A program made the position numbers and the translations under genes. This document shows, piece after piece, positions 35,193 to 44,319 of a stretch of DNA of 57,032 bases. The stretch's first letter is position 1; each line of letters opens with the position of its first letter. The stretch comes from Brevibacterium sediminis (GTDB taxonomy: Bacteria; Actinomycetota; Actinomycetes; Actinomycetales; Brevibacteriaceae): positions 1 through 57,032 of the forward strand of contig NZ_JABKDD010000020.1 of the NCBI RefSeq assembly GCF_013623905.1, given 5' to 3'. Below the pieces are notes generated by a model. It ran no database searches. It was not told the origin of the DNA and worked only from the letters and a program-made list of their open reading frames with translations.

Positions 35193-36226
35193 GCGGTGAC
35201 CGCCTCCGTCCGGGCTCGACGGTTCAGCCACATGGGCAGAAGCGCGTAGAGGGCGAGCAACCCGACCCAGAACACATGGGCCGGGTACGTCGTCGCCGTA
35301 TTTCCGCTGATGAGGGTCGGGATGGCCATAATGCAGGCAAGGACGCTCAGCGCGGCATGGAAAAGCGCAACGGAGCTATGCGGCCACCCTGCCTGCTGAA
35401 TCCGCTGGTAGATGTGTTCCCGGTGAGGCAAGAGAATGTTCTCTCCGCGGAAGAGTCGCATAACCAGAGTGAGTCCGACGTCGAAGAAGACGAAGATCAT
35501 CGGGGCGATGATGACGACGATCGGTACTCCCTGTACGAACAGCCATACCGCTAGAGCAAAGACGGCCGCTCCGATTCCGTAGCTGCCCGTGTCGCCGAGG
35601 AACGCCTTGGCACGACCGAGGTTGAACGGGAGGAATCCCACAGCAGCACCGGCCAGCGCCAGAGCCAGCAGAGCGATATCGTTCTCGCCCACCCAGGAGC
35701 CGACGAAGGCGAACCATCCAGCCGTGACGATGGTCCATTCGGTGACATAGCCATTGAGTCCGTCGACGAAGTTCACGGCGTTGACCGTGGTCACTCCGAT
35801 GACGGCGAAGGCGATCACATGGGCGATTCCCTGAGTGGAGAACATTGCGATGATCGCGCTGAACAGCAGAGCCAGGATGACCTGTCCGATCAGTCGCCCG
35901 GCAGGGCGCAGGGAGTCGAGGTCGTCGCTCATCCCGATGGCCGAATAGCACCAGGTCAGCACCAGGAAACCGATCGGCAGGAGGACGCCGCCGAGGCCGA
36001 AGACCCCGTCTTCGCTGATGCTCCAGACCATGGCGAGAATCGTGGCCACGGTGATGCCGCAGCCGATGGCGATCCCCCCGCCGCGGACAGTCGACAGCGT
36101 ATGTGAAGAGCGATGAGAGGGGACATCGACGACCCCCGCTCGACGCAGCAAGGGGAAGGCGATGAGGGCGCTGAGAGCCGTGACCACCGCGGCCACAACC
36201 AGGATCACCAGCGACTGCAGAGCCAT
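35189..36226 (-). CDS. Polyprenyl-phosphate HexNAc-1-phosphate transferase (WecA/WbpL type)
   Basis: A 345-residue membrane protein with about 10-11 hydrophobic segments. It has the full motif set of the MraY/WecA family: DDLDSLRPAGRL at 101-112 (catalytic Asp pair), NFVDGLNG at 152-159, FLGDTGS at 209-215, and the cytosolic loop HREHIYQR at 268-275. It transfers a HexNAc-1-phosphate (or 6-deoxy derivative made by the preceding dehydratase) to undecaprenyl phosphate, starting the polymer's linkage unit. It shares one nucleotide with the dehydratase gene (TGATG) and overlaps the following GT by 4 bp. Confidence 0.9.
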   Translation of the reverse strand: MALQSLVILVVAAVVTALSALIAFPLLRRAGVVDVPSHRSSHTLSTVRGGGIAIGCGITVATILAMVWSISEDGVFGLGGVLLPIGFLVLTWCYSAIGMSDDLDSLRPAGRLIGQVILALLFSAIIAMFSTQGIAHVIAFAVIGVTTVNAVNFVDGLNGYVTEWTIVTAGWFAFVGSWVGENDIALLALALAGAAVGFLPFNLGRAKAFLGDTGSYGIGAAVFALAVWLFVQGVPIVVIIAPMIFVFFDVGLTLVMRLFRGENILLPHREHIYQRIQQAGWPHSSVALFHAALSVLACIMAIPTLISGNTATTYPAHVFWVGLLALYALLPMWLNRRARTEAVTA

Positions 36227-38211
36227 CAGCGGCCGACTCCGGTGTCATGTGATTCCACGTCCGGTTCGGCGATTCCTGAGGCGGTCGAGACCGGGCCGAT
36301 GACATCCGTCGCGTCATCGGCGACCGGTGTCGCTTCGGAATCGAGGAGCCGCGTCAGGTGGCCTTCCAGGGCCGACCGGTGGGTGAAGACCCGCGCGTCT
36401 CGAGATTCGGCGACCAGGGCACCGAGCTTCTCCAGATCGATCGGATTAATCGGGACCTGAGTGATCAGCGGGTGATTGGGTCTGCTGTCGACTTCACCCG
36501 GCGAAAGCAGCGCTTCAGTGAGCTTCTCCCCCGGGCGAAGACCGGTGTACACGATCTGCGCATCGCTGCGGCCCGACAGTGCGATCACGCGCTTGGCGAG
36601 GTCAGCGATGCGGATCGGTTCGCCCATGTCGAGGACCAAGGTCTCTCCGGGGCCGCCGATCGCCGCCGCCTGCAGAACGAGCTCACATGCCTCATCGGCA
36701 GTCATGAAGTACCGAGTGACCTCGGGGTCGGTGACAGTGACGGGATCGCCGGCCGCCACCTGAGCCACAAAGGTTTCGAGCACGGACCCTCGGGAACCGA
36801 GCACATTGCCGAATCGCACAGACATATAACGCCGCCCGGTTGCTCCTGCCACAGAGGCGATCGCCCGCTCGATGGAGAACTTCGTCCGCCCCAGCACCGA
36901 GGTCGCCCCGGCGGCCTTGTCGGTGGAGATGTGGACGAAGGAATCGACGTCGTGAGCCACCGCCGCGTTGAGCAGGTCGAGGCTGGCACCGACGTTCGTG
37001 CGCACTGCCTGCTCAGGGAAGCGCTCGAGGAAAGTCAGATGCTTGAGAGCAGCGGCATGGAAGATGATGTCCGGCTTCGCCTCGGCGACGAGGGCATCGA
37101 TGAAAGCTGGATCTCGCAGGTCTCCGAGGACGAGGTCGTCACTGGTCAGAAGGGCTGAACCTTCGAGGCCGAGCTCGGTTGCGTGCAGGCCGGATTCGTC
37201 CCGGTCGGTCATGATGAGTCGGGCCGGGTCGAACCGGGCGACCTGGCGGCACAGCTGTGAGCCGATTGAGCCGCCCGCCCCGGTGACGAGGACGACCTTG
37301 CCTGTGATCGCCGAGGCGATGTCGTCGATATTCGTCGAGATCGGTTTGCGTCCGATGAGGTCTTCGAGGCTGACATCGCGGAAGCTTCGGTGACGCAGGT
37401 CGGCGACGTCATGGGCGTCCGGTTCGGGACGGGCCAGCGCGGAGTCTGAAAGCTTCGGCATGATCTTGATCTCGACCGGCCGGGACTCGAGATTCGATGC
37501 GATGCGGGAAAGATCTTCGGGAGGCAGGTCAGAGATTGCAATGATGACTGCTCCGGCGCCGGTGCGATCGACATGGGCGGCGATGTCGGCGATCGGTCCG
37601 AGCACGCGAATTCCATTGTAGCGCAGATGCCGTTTGGCAGGGTCATCGTCGAGGATGCCGACAGCGACGAATTCGTTGTGCGAGTCCTGAGCGATCATGT
37701 CGAGGGCGAGCATGCCCTGGTCCCCCGCGCCGACGACGATCGTGGGCCGAGAAGCGCCGGACGTGGTGAGGCTGCGTTGCCTCATATTGCGACGAATCCA
37801 GTTCTCGAGGCTCTTGACCACCACCATGAGCGCTCCCGCCGTGATGGGGACGCTGGTCGGGATGAGCAGTTGACTGGCGAGCGCGAATTCGGCCACCCAC
37901 ATGATGCCGACGCCCAAAGCAACTGTTCCCACGATGGCAGCGAACTGATCGGTTGAGCCGCGTCGGTAGCGTCCGCGGTAGATCGCCAGGGGCCCGCCGA
38001 CGAGGAAGACGACCAAAGCGATTGCCGAACAGACGAACATGCCCGGTGCATTGACGAGATGAGTGTGGAAGTCGTACCGCACAAGTGTCATCGCCACGAC
38101 GAGGAACGCGAAGACGAGACCATCGATGAGTGACAGCGCCATGGCTCTGCCGTGCCGCCTCATTGGGGTCCGTGAGGGAATGGGTCCTGAGCTGCTTCCC
38201 ACTGTCCTCAT
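36226..38211 (-). CDS. Membrane-bound UDP-HexNAc 4,6-dehydratase, PglF/CapD type
   Basis: A 661-residue, first gene of the minus-strand operon. About residues 25-135 contain four membrane helices. About 155-265 is a Rossmann domain with GAGDQG (161-166). About 305-600 is the SDR dehydratase domain with TGAGGSIG (310-317), HISTDKAAG, and the motif region SVLGRTK ending at Lys444. In FlaA1/PglF enzymes the residue four before this Lys is usually Met; here it is Leu. The product would be a UDP-4-keto-6-deoxy-HexNAc for deoxyaminosugars. ATG 38211 has AGGA upstream at good spacing. Confidence 0.88.
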   Translation of the reverse strand: MRTVGSSSGPIPSRTPMRRHGRAMALSLIDGLVFAFLVVAMTLVRYDFHTHLVNAPGMFVCSAIALVVFLVGGPLAIYRGRYRRGSTDQFAAIVGTVALGVGIMWVAEFALASQLLIPTSVPITAGALMVVVKSLENWIRRNMRQRSLTTSGASRPTIVVGAGDQGMLALDMIAQDSHNEFVAVGILDDDPAKRHLRYNGIRVLGPIADIAAHVDRTGAGAVIIAISDLPPEDLSRIASNLESRPVEIKIMPKLSDSALARPEPDAHDVADLRHRSFRDVSLEDLIGRKPISTNIDDIASAITGKVVLVTGAGGSIGSQLCRQVARFDPARLIMTDRDESGLHATELGLEGSALLTSDDLVLGDLRDPAFIDALVAEAKPDIIFHAAALKHLTFLERFPEQAVRTNVGASLDLLNAAVAHDVDSFVHISTDKAAGATSVLGRTKFSIERAIASVAGATGRRYMSVRFGNVLGSRGSVLETFVAQVAAGDPVTVTDPEVTRYFMTADEACELVLQAAAIGGPGETLVLDMGEPIRIADLAKRVIALSGRSDAQIVYTGLRPGEKLTEALLSPGEVDSRPNHPLITQVPINPIDLEKLGALVAESRDARVFTHRSALEGHLTRLLDSEATPVADDATDVIGPVSTASGIAEPDVESHDTGVGR

Positions 38212-38261
38212 TTCATCCTGGTTTCCCCGTCCGACTTCGCGAAGCCGCTTGCAACTTTCCG

Positions 38262-38291
38262 ATTGTACTATTGGCGTTAACAGGTTTCACA
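38262..38291 (-). promoter_or_regulatory. Candidate promoter of the nine-gene minus-strand operon
   Basis: Read on the minus strand, TGTGAA (38291-38286) and TACAAT (38267-38262) are separated by 18 bp, close to a sigma-A type pair. The expected start of transcription would be about 44 bp before ATG 38211. A GTTAAC palindrome (38276-38281) lies in the spacer. The whole divergent gap is 38212-38390; for the plus-strand gene I see only a GAGAGGA ribosome site, no clear promoter. Confidence 0.4.
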
Positions 38292-38390
38292 CATAAATGA
38301 CGTTGTGAACTTTGAGCGTCGACAGCCGTCGCCTGACTTCGATTCACTTCCCCGTCACGCACCCTGGCTACCGCCGAGAGGATCCGATCC

Positions 38391-40283
38391 GTGCCACAAA
38401 CTCCACTTCGCACGCTGAGAACTGCTGTGTGGCATCTGCGCAACGGCGGAATCAGCCAAGTCGCGAAGTGGCGGCGTCGCCGTTCGTTGGCCCAAGGAGC
38501 CGCAGAAGCCTCCGCCGAGGTCGCTACAGGCAGTCTGTCCGCGGAGGTCCTCGGGGAGCTGTTTCCTCCTCTGCCGGTGCAGCATCGCCTTCCGGTCTTC
38601 GAACGGTTGTCGGTTGGGGTCGTGCTCGACGAGTTCTCGACCGAGAGCTTCGGCTTTGAGTGGTCGCTCCGCCCGCTGTCGCCGACACAGTGGTTAACCG
38701 AGCTCGACGGTCTCGACTTCGTCTTCGTCGAGTCCGCCTGGAGTGGCAATGACGGTCAGTGGAAGTTCAAGCTCACGAGCCCGTCGGGTCCGAGCACAGA
38801 GATCGCCGAACTGCTCGGCGAGTGCCGCCGCCGAGGCATTCCGACCGTCTTCTGGAACAAAGAGGATCCCCCGCACTTCGAGGACTTCCTGCCCCTGGCA
38901 CAGAAGTTCGACGTCGTCTTCACCAGCGATGTCAGACTGATCCCCGAGTACCGCTCCAGACTCGGTCACGACAGGGTCGCCGCCCTGCCGTTCGCCGCAC
39001 AGCCGGCGGTCCACAATCCCTCACGTCCTGCGCGGAATGCCGCCGCCAGGGACATTGCCTTTGCGGGCATGTACTTCGCCCACAAGTATCCGGAGCGCAG
39101 GGAGCAGATGGACCTGCTGCTCGGTGCCGCTGACGCCGTATCGCCGAGGATGCAGTACGGGCTGGAGATCTTCTCCCGTTTCCTCGGCAACGATGAGCGG
39201 TATCAGTTCCCAGGCAACCTGGCCGGGCGTGTGGTCGGGTCGCTTCCGTACCGCAATCTGCTCACGGCATACAAACATTTCAAGGTCTTCCTCAACGTCA
39301 ACTCCGTCACCGACTCTCCGAGCATGTGTGCGCGCAGGATCTTCGAGATCAGTGCCGCCGGCACCCCCGTCGTCACCACCCCGAGTGCGGCGACTCGAGA
39401 ATTCTTCCCCACCACCGAGGTCCCCCAACCCGAAACCCAGGAAGAAGCAGAGTGGACTCTGCGTGCCTACGTGCGCAGTCCTGAGCTGAGAGACCGCACC
39501 GTCCATCTTGCCCAACGACGCATCTGGGCGGAGCACACCTACACTCACCGAGCGATGACGGTGATGGATTCGCTCGGCCTGGACTATGCGCAGCCATTCC
39601 CCACGTCCGTCTCGGCTGTGGTGTCGACGAATCGGCCGGACCACCTCGGCGAGGTTCTGCGGACCCATGCCGCGCAGCTGCACACGGATAAGGAGCTCGT
39701 GCTGGTGGCCCACGGCTTCGCGGCACCTGCCGATCTGCGTGCCCGCGCCGCACAAGCAGGGGTTGAGCATCTGCAGATCGTCGAGGTCGACTCTGCGCAG
39801 CCGTTGGGCGTCTGCCTCAATCGCGGAGTTCAGGCTGCCTCCGGCGACGTCATCGCGAAGATGGACGACGACGATGTCTACGGAGCGCACTACCTGGGCG
39901 ATCAGCTCGCGGCACTGCGCTATTCGAATGCCGATCTCGTCGGCAAGCAGGCACACTATCTGCATATCCGGGGCCGTGACATCGTCATCTGCCGTTTCCC
40001 CGAACGCGAGCACCGGTTCACCGACCTCGTCATGGGCCCGACCCTGATGACGCATCGGTCGACGCTGCTGGACAACCCGTTCGCCGAACGCACCCTTGGT
40101 GAGGACACTGAGCTCCAGCAGAGACTCGTCGGCTCCGGAGCCCGGATCTACTCGGCAGACAGGTTCAACTTCGTCCAGGTCCGTGGCGACCATGCCCACA
40201 CGTGGAGCGTCGACGACAGTCACCTGTTGGCCAACGGGAATATCCACGCCTTCGGCTACGCTCCGGGCCACTACTGCTTCTGA
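38391..40283 (+). CDS. CgeB-like + GT2 two-domain glycosyltransferase (copy 1)
   Basis: A 630-residue protein from GTG 38391 with GAGAGGA about 9 bp upstream. Residues about 70-395 resemble CgeB/DUF3880 glycosyltransferase-like proteins: VFVESAWSGND, FWNKEDPPHFEDF (155-167), IAFAGMYFAHKYPERRE, and SMCARRIFEISAAGTPVVTT. From about 405 a GT2 domain follows (VSAVVSTNRPDHLGEVLRTH, then AKMDDDDVYGAHYLG with the DxD motif near 488). The front (residues 1-31) carries the WHLRNGG motif also seen at the GT2-TagF protein's N-terminus. Probably two sugar transfers by one chain. A tandem paralog follows at 40833. It is the first gene of the plus-strand operon, divergent from the dehydratase gene. Confidence 0.82.
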   Translation: MPQTPLRTLRTAVWHLRNGGISQVAKWRRRRSLAQGAAEASAEVATGSLSAEVLGELFPPLPVQHRLPVFERLSVGVVLDEFSTESFGFEWSLRPLSPTQWLTELDGLDFVFVESAWSGNDGQWKFKLTSPSGPSTEIAELLGECRRRGIPTVFWNKEDPPHFEDFLPLAQKFDVVFTSDVRLIPEYRSRLGHDRVAALPFAAQPAVHNPSRPARNAAARDIAFAGMYFAHKYPERREQMDLLLGAADAVSPRMQYGLEIFSRFLGNDERYQFPGNLAGRVVGSLPYRNLLTAYKHFKVFLNVNSVTDSPSMCARRIFEISAAGTPVVTTPSAATREFFPTTEVPQPETQEEAEWTLRAYVRSPELRDRTVHLAQRRIWAEHTYTHRAMTVMDSLGLDYAQPFPTSVSAVVSTNRPDHLGEVLRTHAAQLHTDKELVLVAHGFAAPADLRARAAQAGVEHLQIVEVDSAQPLGVCLNRGVQAASGDVIAKMDDDDVYGAHYLGDQLAALRYSNADLVGKQAHYLHIRGRDIVICRFPEREHRFTDLVMGPTLMTHRSTLLDNPFAERTLGEDTELQQRLVGSGARIYSADRFNFVQVRGDHAHTWSVDDSHLLANGNIHAFGYAPGHYCF

Positions 40284-40500
40284 GGTTCCGGTCCTCGGCT
40301 CTCGCCCGAACACTCGCTCGGCCGTATTGAGCGGCCCGCGGAATTCTTCGTATGCCCCAGGTGAACTGTTGGTGAAATGGGCGGTTTCGGTCTGCTCCGG
40401 TCAGTAGCGTGGCGGTCATGCTGTGAAGATTTCGCAGTGGGACGCCACCGCTTCCGGTGGCCAGAAGTTCCATTGCGGACGTTGGACAACTGGAGCCCAT

Positions 40501-40836
40501 TTGAAGACCACCACGACCGGAACCGAGGACCTCGACTCCGTCCGCGAGAACGTCTCTCGTGTCATTGATGAGACTTCGTCCCTCAATGCCGAACTCGCCA
40601 AGGAACTCATCAGCGCCTACGACCGGGAGTCGAAGCTGCTGGGAGGCATCAACAAGCGCGAGAAGGAGATCGAGCGGCTGAAGAACGAAGTCGCGAAACG
40701 GGATGCGAAGCTCGCCTCGGTCAATGAACGACTCGAACGACTGCTGGGCTCCAAAGCCATGCAGGTTCAGCGCGCCTACTGGCGCCTGCGCCGTCCGCAG
40801 CGCGGCACCTCCCAGCAGAAGGGTGGTCAGCAATGA
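40501..40836 (+). CDS. Small coiled-coil protein between two CgeB-GT2 enzymes
   Basis: A 111-residue protein from TTG 40501, with GGAG at 40492-40495 and a 5-bp spacer. The frame continues up to GTG 40423, but that part is Gly/His/Trp-rich and lacks a ribosome site. Almost the whole chain is predicted helix with heptads (SLNAELAKELISAYDRESKL, NKREKEIERLKNEVAKRDAK), ending in a basic tail (QVQRAYWRLRRPQRG). There are no enzymatic motifs. It overlaps the next gene by 4 bp. It could hold the two-domain enzymes together or set polymer length, as coiled-coil partners do in some O-antigen systems; this is inference. Confidence 0.6.
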   Translation: MKTTTTGTEDLDSVRENVSRVIDETSSLNAELAKELISAYDRESKLLGGINKREKEIERLKNEVAKRDAKLASVNERLERLLGSKAMQVQRAYWRLRRPQRGTSQQKGGQQ

Positions 40837-43466
40837 AGGACGCCGATATCAAGAAGCGGCAGGCCGCTCTCGACACCCGCATCAAGGAACTGAAGGCAAC
40901 CCGCACGCGCCAGAAGTCGCTCGGCGTGCACACGCAGTCGGACTATTTCATCGACGGACTGCTCGGACGGCACCCCTACATCGACCTGGCCGAATCGCGT
41001 GAGGAGTACATTGAGCGCCACCGGTCCTTCGCAGCCCCGGTCGAAAGCAAGATCTCAGCCCTCATCAAAGAGTCTCAGCAACTGCCGACAACCTCCGGCC
41101 AGCATTGGGATACTCGCCGGAAGCTGCGCATCGGGATCATCGCCGACCGGTTCCTCTTCGACTCGCTCAAGGACGCGGCTCATGTGGTGCCGATCAATCC
41201 TGAGACCTACGAGCAGGACATGGCGGATATCGACCTGCTGCTCATCACCTCGGCCTGGCGCGGGCTCGCTGACGAATGGTTCAATGTCGCCCTGTCCGGT
41301 TCCCCTGCACGTCAGATCCTCGAGTCGAAGGTCGTTCCCTTCGCCCGCGCGAACGAGATCCCGATCGCCTTCTATTCGAAGGAGGATCCACCGAACTACG
41401 AACAGTTCGCTCCCCTGGCGAAATTCGCCGACCACGTGTTCACCAGCGCCGTCGAATGCGTACCTCGCTACCGTGAGTACCTCCACCACGAAGTGCCCGT
41501 GACTGTTCTGCCCTTCGCGGTGAACTTCGTCCATCATCATCCGCTCGGCAGCATGCGCCATTCCGGTCGCGAGTTCGTCTTCGCCGGCTCCTGGTTCGAG
41601 CACAAGTATCCGGAGCGAAAATCATCCGCCCAGCGGATCTTCGACGGACTGCTGTCGGCCGGAGCGGATCTCACGATCGTCGACCGCAACCTCGAACTCG
41701 ACACCGAGAAGTTCGCGAAGGCCGAACGCTATCTCTTCCCTGAACGGTATCTGCCGCATCTGCACCGGCCCATCGATCACGAGACTTTGTTCGATCTGCA
41801 GCGGCTTCTGCCCGTGGGCATCAATCTCAACTCCGTTGTGAACTCCCAGTCGATGTACGCCAACCGGATCATCGAGCTGCAGGCGATGGGAACGTTCATC
41901 GTCTCGAACTACAACGCGGGCGTGAACTCCCTCTATCCGCAGGTGTGCATGCCTGACTCCGCTCTCGACATGGAGCAGACGTACCGGGCGCTGACACAGC
42001 ACAGCATCCGAGAAGCTCAAGTGGCGGGAATCCGCGCCGCTTTCACTGCCAACACCGCGTTCGACCGTATCGACACGATCGCCGAGGAGATGGGACTGGA
42101 CTCCGGTTCTCCCGATCACACGGTCTACGTCACCGGACTGACGGAATCGGATTTCGACACCTTCCGCCTGGCCCAGTCGTATGCGGGTCCGGTGGAGGTT
42201 CTTCCACACGACTCCGACCGGGTCGCCGGCGCTGACGGCGACGTCGTCATCGACCTGACCGGGGATTCCGATTTCGGTCCTCACCTCGTGCAGGACGCGG
42301 TGAATGCATTCCGCTTCACCGACGTCGACGAGGTCCGGATTCTGCCGATCGATACGACCGAGCCTCTCTACGAATTTGTCGATCCGGTCGACTCCGACCA
42401 GCGCATCACCGTCACGTGGTTCCCGGCCGGAAGCCGCCTCGGTGACGGTGTCGGACCTGAGCGCAGGACGCTGGCGATCGCCTCGGATCTCGCTGTCGAG
42501 CGGGTCGAGACGATCGAGGTCACGGCAGAACCCGAAATCAGCGTGATCGTTCCCGTCTACAACAACGGTCCGCATCTGAAGTTCAAATGCTTCGAATCCC
42601 TGCGCCGGTCATCGATCTTCGACCGCTGCGAGGTCCTCCTCGTCGACGACGGTTCCACCGACATCGAAACGCCGGCGGTCCTCGACGAACTCGACCGCGC
42701 CTATCCCAATGTTCGAGTCCACCGCTTCCCTGCCGGCGGGTCGGGCAGCGCTTCGCGTCCACGCAACAAGGGGCTCGAACTCACCCGCACTCCGTACGTG
42801 ACGTATCTCGATCCGGACAATGAGCAGACGAACGACGGTTTTGCGCTGCTGCTCGAGATGGTCGAAGAGCACGGATACGACTTCGCCATCGGCAATATGA
42901 TGCGGTTCAAGCACAACCGGATCATGGTCAAGAACGCGGGCATTCTGCGTCCGGTCGTCGGCGAGGAGGGTGTCCTCGAGGACGATGCGCTCTCTAGAGT
43001 GAAGTTCCAGCCGATGAGCATCCAGGCACTCGTGGCCGACGCTCAGTGGCTGAAAAGCCTCGGCATCTATCAGCCGATCGGCGCCGTGGGACAGGACTCC
43101 TACTTCTTTCAGCAGATGCTCTTCCACGCCCGCCGGATCGGGCTGACGTCGACTCCGATCCACACCTACTATGCGGCGGTGACGAACTCGACGGTCAATG
43201 CCATCGGCCCGCGCTTCTACGAGAAGTATCTGCCCTTGGAGGAGGACCGGTCTGCGTGGCTGCGCGAGGTCGGTCTGCTCGAGGACTACAACGCCAAACG
43301 GCTCGAACCCTTCGTCAAAGGATGGTTCGTCCAGAAGCTCGCGTTCGCCGCCGACGAGGATATCGATGAGTGCAAGAGCCTCATCCGTCGACTCACGCGG
43401 TTCTACGGCAAGACATCGTGGAAGGACGCCGAGCTCGCCGAACTCCATGCCGTCACACATGTCTGA
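40833..43466 (+). CDS. CgeB-like + GT2 two-domain glycosyltransferase (copy 2)
   Basis: An 877-residue protein. Residues 1-80 are helical and charged. About 95-420 is the CgeB-like domain, sharing with copy 1 the blocks FYSKEDPPNYEQFAPLA, FVFAGSWFEHKYPERK and SMYANRIIELQAMGTFIVSN. About 420-560 is an alpha/beta segment (HTVYVTGLTESDFDTFRLAQ onward) of unknown role. From 569 comes GT2: ISVIVPVYNNG, VLLVDDGSTDIETPAV, VTYLDPDNEQTNDG. DPDNE replaces the usual DADD, as in some teichoic-acid GT2 enzymes. It lies in a chain of overlapping genes, 4 bp with the coiled-coil gene and 8 bp with the next. Confidence 0.82.
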   Translation: MKDADIKKRQAALDTRIKELKATRTRQKSLGVHTQSDYFIDGLLGRHPYIDLAESREEYIERHRSFAAPVESKISALIKESQQLPTTSGQHWDTRRKLRIGIIADRFLFDSLKDAAHVVPINPETYEQDMADIDLLLITSAWRGLADEWFNVALSGSPARQILESKVVPFARANEIPIAFYSKEDPPNYEQFAPLAKFADHVFTSAVECVPRYREYLHHEVPVTVLPFAVNFVHHHPLGSMRHSGREFVFAGSWFEHKYPERKSSAQRIFDGLLSAGADLTIVDRNLELDTEKFAKAERYLFPERYLPHLHRPIDHETLFDLQRLLPVGINLNSVVNSQSMYANRIIELQAMGTFIVSNYNAGVNSLYPQVCMPDSALDMEQTYRALTQHSIREAQVAGIRAAFTANTAFDRIDTIAEEMGLDSGSPDHTVYVTGLTESDFDTFRLAQSYAGPVEVLPHDSDRVAGADGDVVIDLTGDSDFGPHLVQDAVNAFRFTDVDEVRILPIDTTEPLYEFVDPVDSDQRITVTWFPAGSRLGDGVGPERRTLAIASDLAVERVETIEVTAEPEISVIVPVYNNGPHLKFKCFESLRRSSIFDRCEVLLVDDGSTDIETPAVLDELDRAYPNVRVHRFPAGGSGSASRPRNKGLELTRTPYVTYLDPDNEQTNDGFALLLEMVEEHGYDFAIGNMMRFKHNRIMVKNAGILRPVVGEEGVLEDDALSRVKFQPMSIQALVADAQWLKSLGIYQPIGAVGQDSYFFQQMLFHARRIGLTSTPIHTYYAAVTNSTVNAIGPRFYEKYLPLEEDRSAWLREVGLLEDYNAKRLEPFVKGWFVQKLAFAADEDIDECKSLIRRLTRFYGKTSWKDAELAELHAVTHV

Positions 43467-44319
43467 GGTCGCACTCAGCGAAGAGCCCCCATTCGAGCGA
43501 CTGGGCACGTTGCTGCCCGGAGACCGCATCGAACGACGCCCCGGTCTCTTCCAACGCTTCGATTTCCACGCCGGAACGGTGACGGTTCCCGCGCTCCTGT
43601 GGTCGAGGGACGAGCCGACGGGCCGGCTCGTCATCGCCTTCAACGGAGCAGTCCGGAGGACTCCGGGGAAGGATCCGCAGGAGATCTTCCAACGGCGGAC
43701 CTGGGTCGACGACTTCGACGCCGATGTCCTCTTCATCTCCGATCCGACGCTGCGCACGGACAATCAGATCAGCATCGGATGGGGGCAAGGAGCTCCCGGC
43801 CGCTTTGCGCTGCCCGCAATGGCCCAGACGGCCCGTTTCGTCGCAGAGTGTCTCGAGGTTCCGTCGGCTGCTCGCCTGTATTTCGGGACCAGCGCGGGAG
43901 GCTTCCAGGCTCTCCAAGCAGCCGCCCGCGACGAAGGCAGCCGTGCCCTGGTGAACAACCCGCAGATCGACTGGACGAAGTACATCCCGGTCTACGTCAC
44001 CACGATCGCCCGCCAGTCCTATGAGGGTGCGACTCCGGAGGACACTTCGGAGAACTTCCCGGACAGAACATCGACCGCTCACGCCTTCGCCGAGTTCGGG
44101 CATATCCCCCGAACTCGCTGCCTGCTCAATGCCGCCAGCGAGAACGATGCCCTCGCGCAGCTGCCCGCGCTTGTCGACGCTCTGCCCGCTCAGTCCGGTG
44201 AACGATCCTGTTTTGATGTATCGCTGTATTCCGACGTCCGCGGCGGTCACAATCCACTGTCCAAAGCCGCCACCGCCGCGGCCGTCAACGCTATCGTCAG
44301 CGAGGCCGCGGATGAGTGA
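43459..44319 (+). CDS. Asp2-like alpha/beta-hydrolase-fold protein (copy 2)
   Basis: A 286-residue protein from ATG 43459 (8-bp overlap with the preceding stop); ATG 43447 in the same frame is an alternative adding four residues. It is an alpha/beta-hydrolase-like chain: RLVIAFNGAVRR, then ADVLFISDPTLRTDNQISIG, then nucleophile elbow FGTSAGGFQAL with Ser145, then LVNNPQIDWTKYIPVYV, and a late VRGGHNPLSKA that may supply His. The block FISDP-LxxD-I-LGW and the NPQ block are shared with the protein at 48342, so the two are paralogs. Acyl or acetyl transfer to the glycan, as in Asp2, is plausible but unproven. Confidence 0.7.
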   Translation: MSEVALSEEPPFERLGTLLPGDRIERRPGLFQRFDFHAGTVTVPALLWSRDEPTGRLVIAFNGAVRRTPGKDPQEIFQRRTWVDDFDADVLFISDPTLRTDNQISIGWGQGAPGRFALPAMAQTARFVAECLEVPSAARLYFGTSAGGFQALQAAARDEGSRALVNNPQIDWTKYIPVYVTTIARQSYEGATPEDTSENFPDRTSTAHAFAEFGHIPRTRCLLNAASENDALAQLPALVDALPAQSGERSCFDVSLYSDVRGGHNPLSKAATAAAVNAIVSEAADE

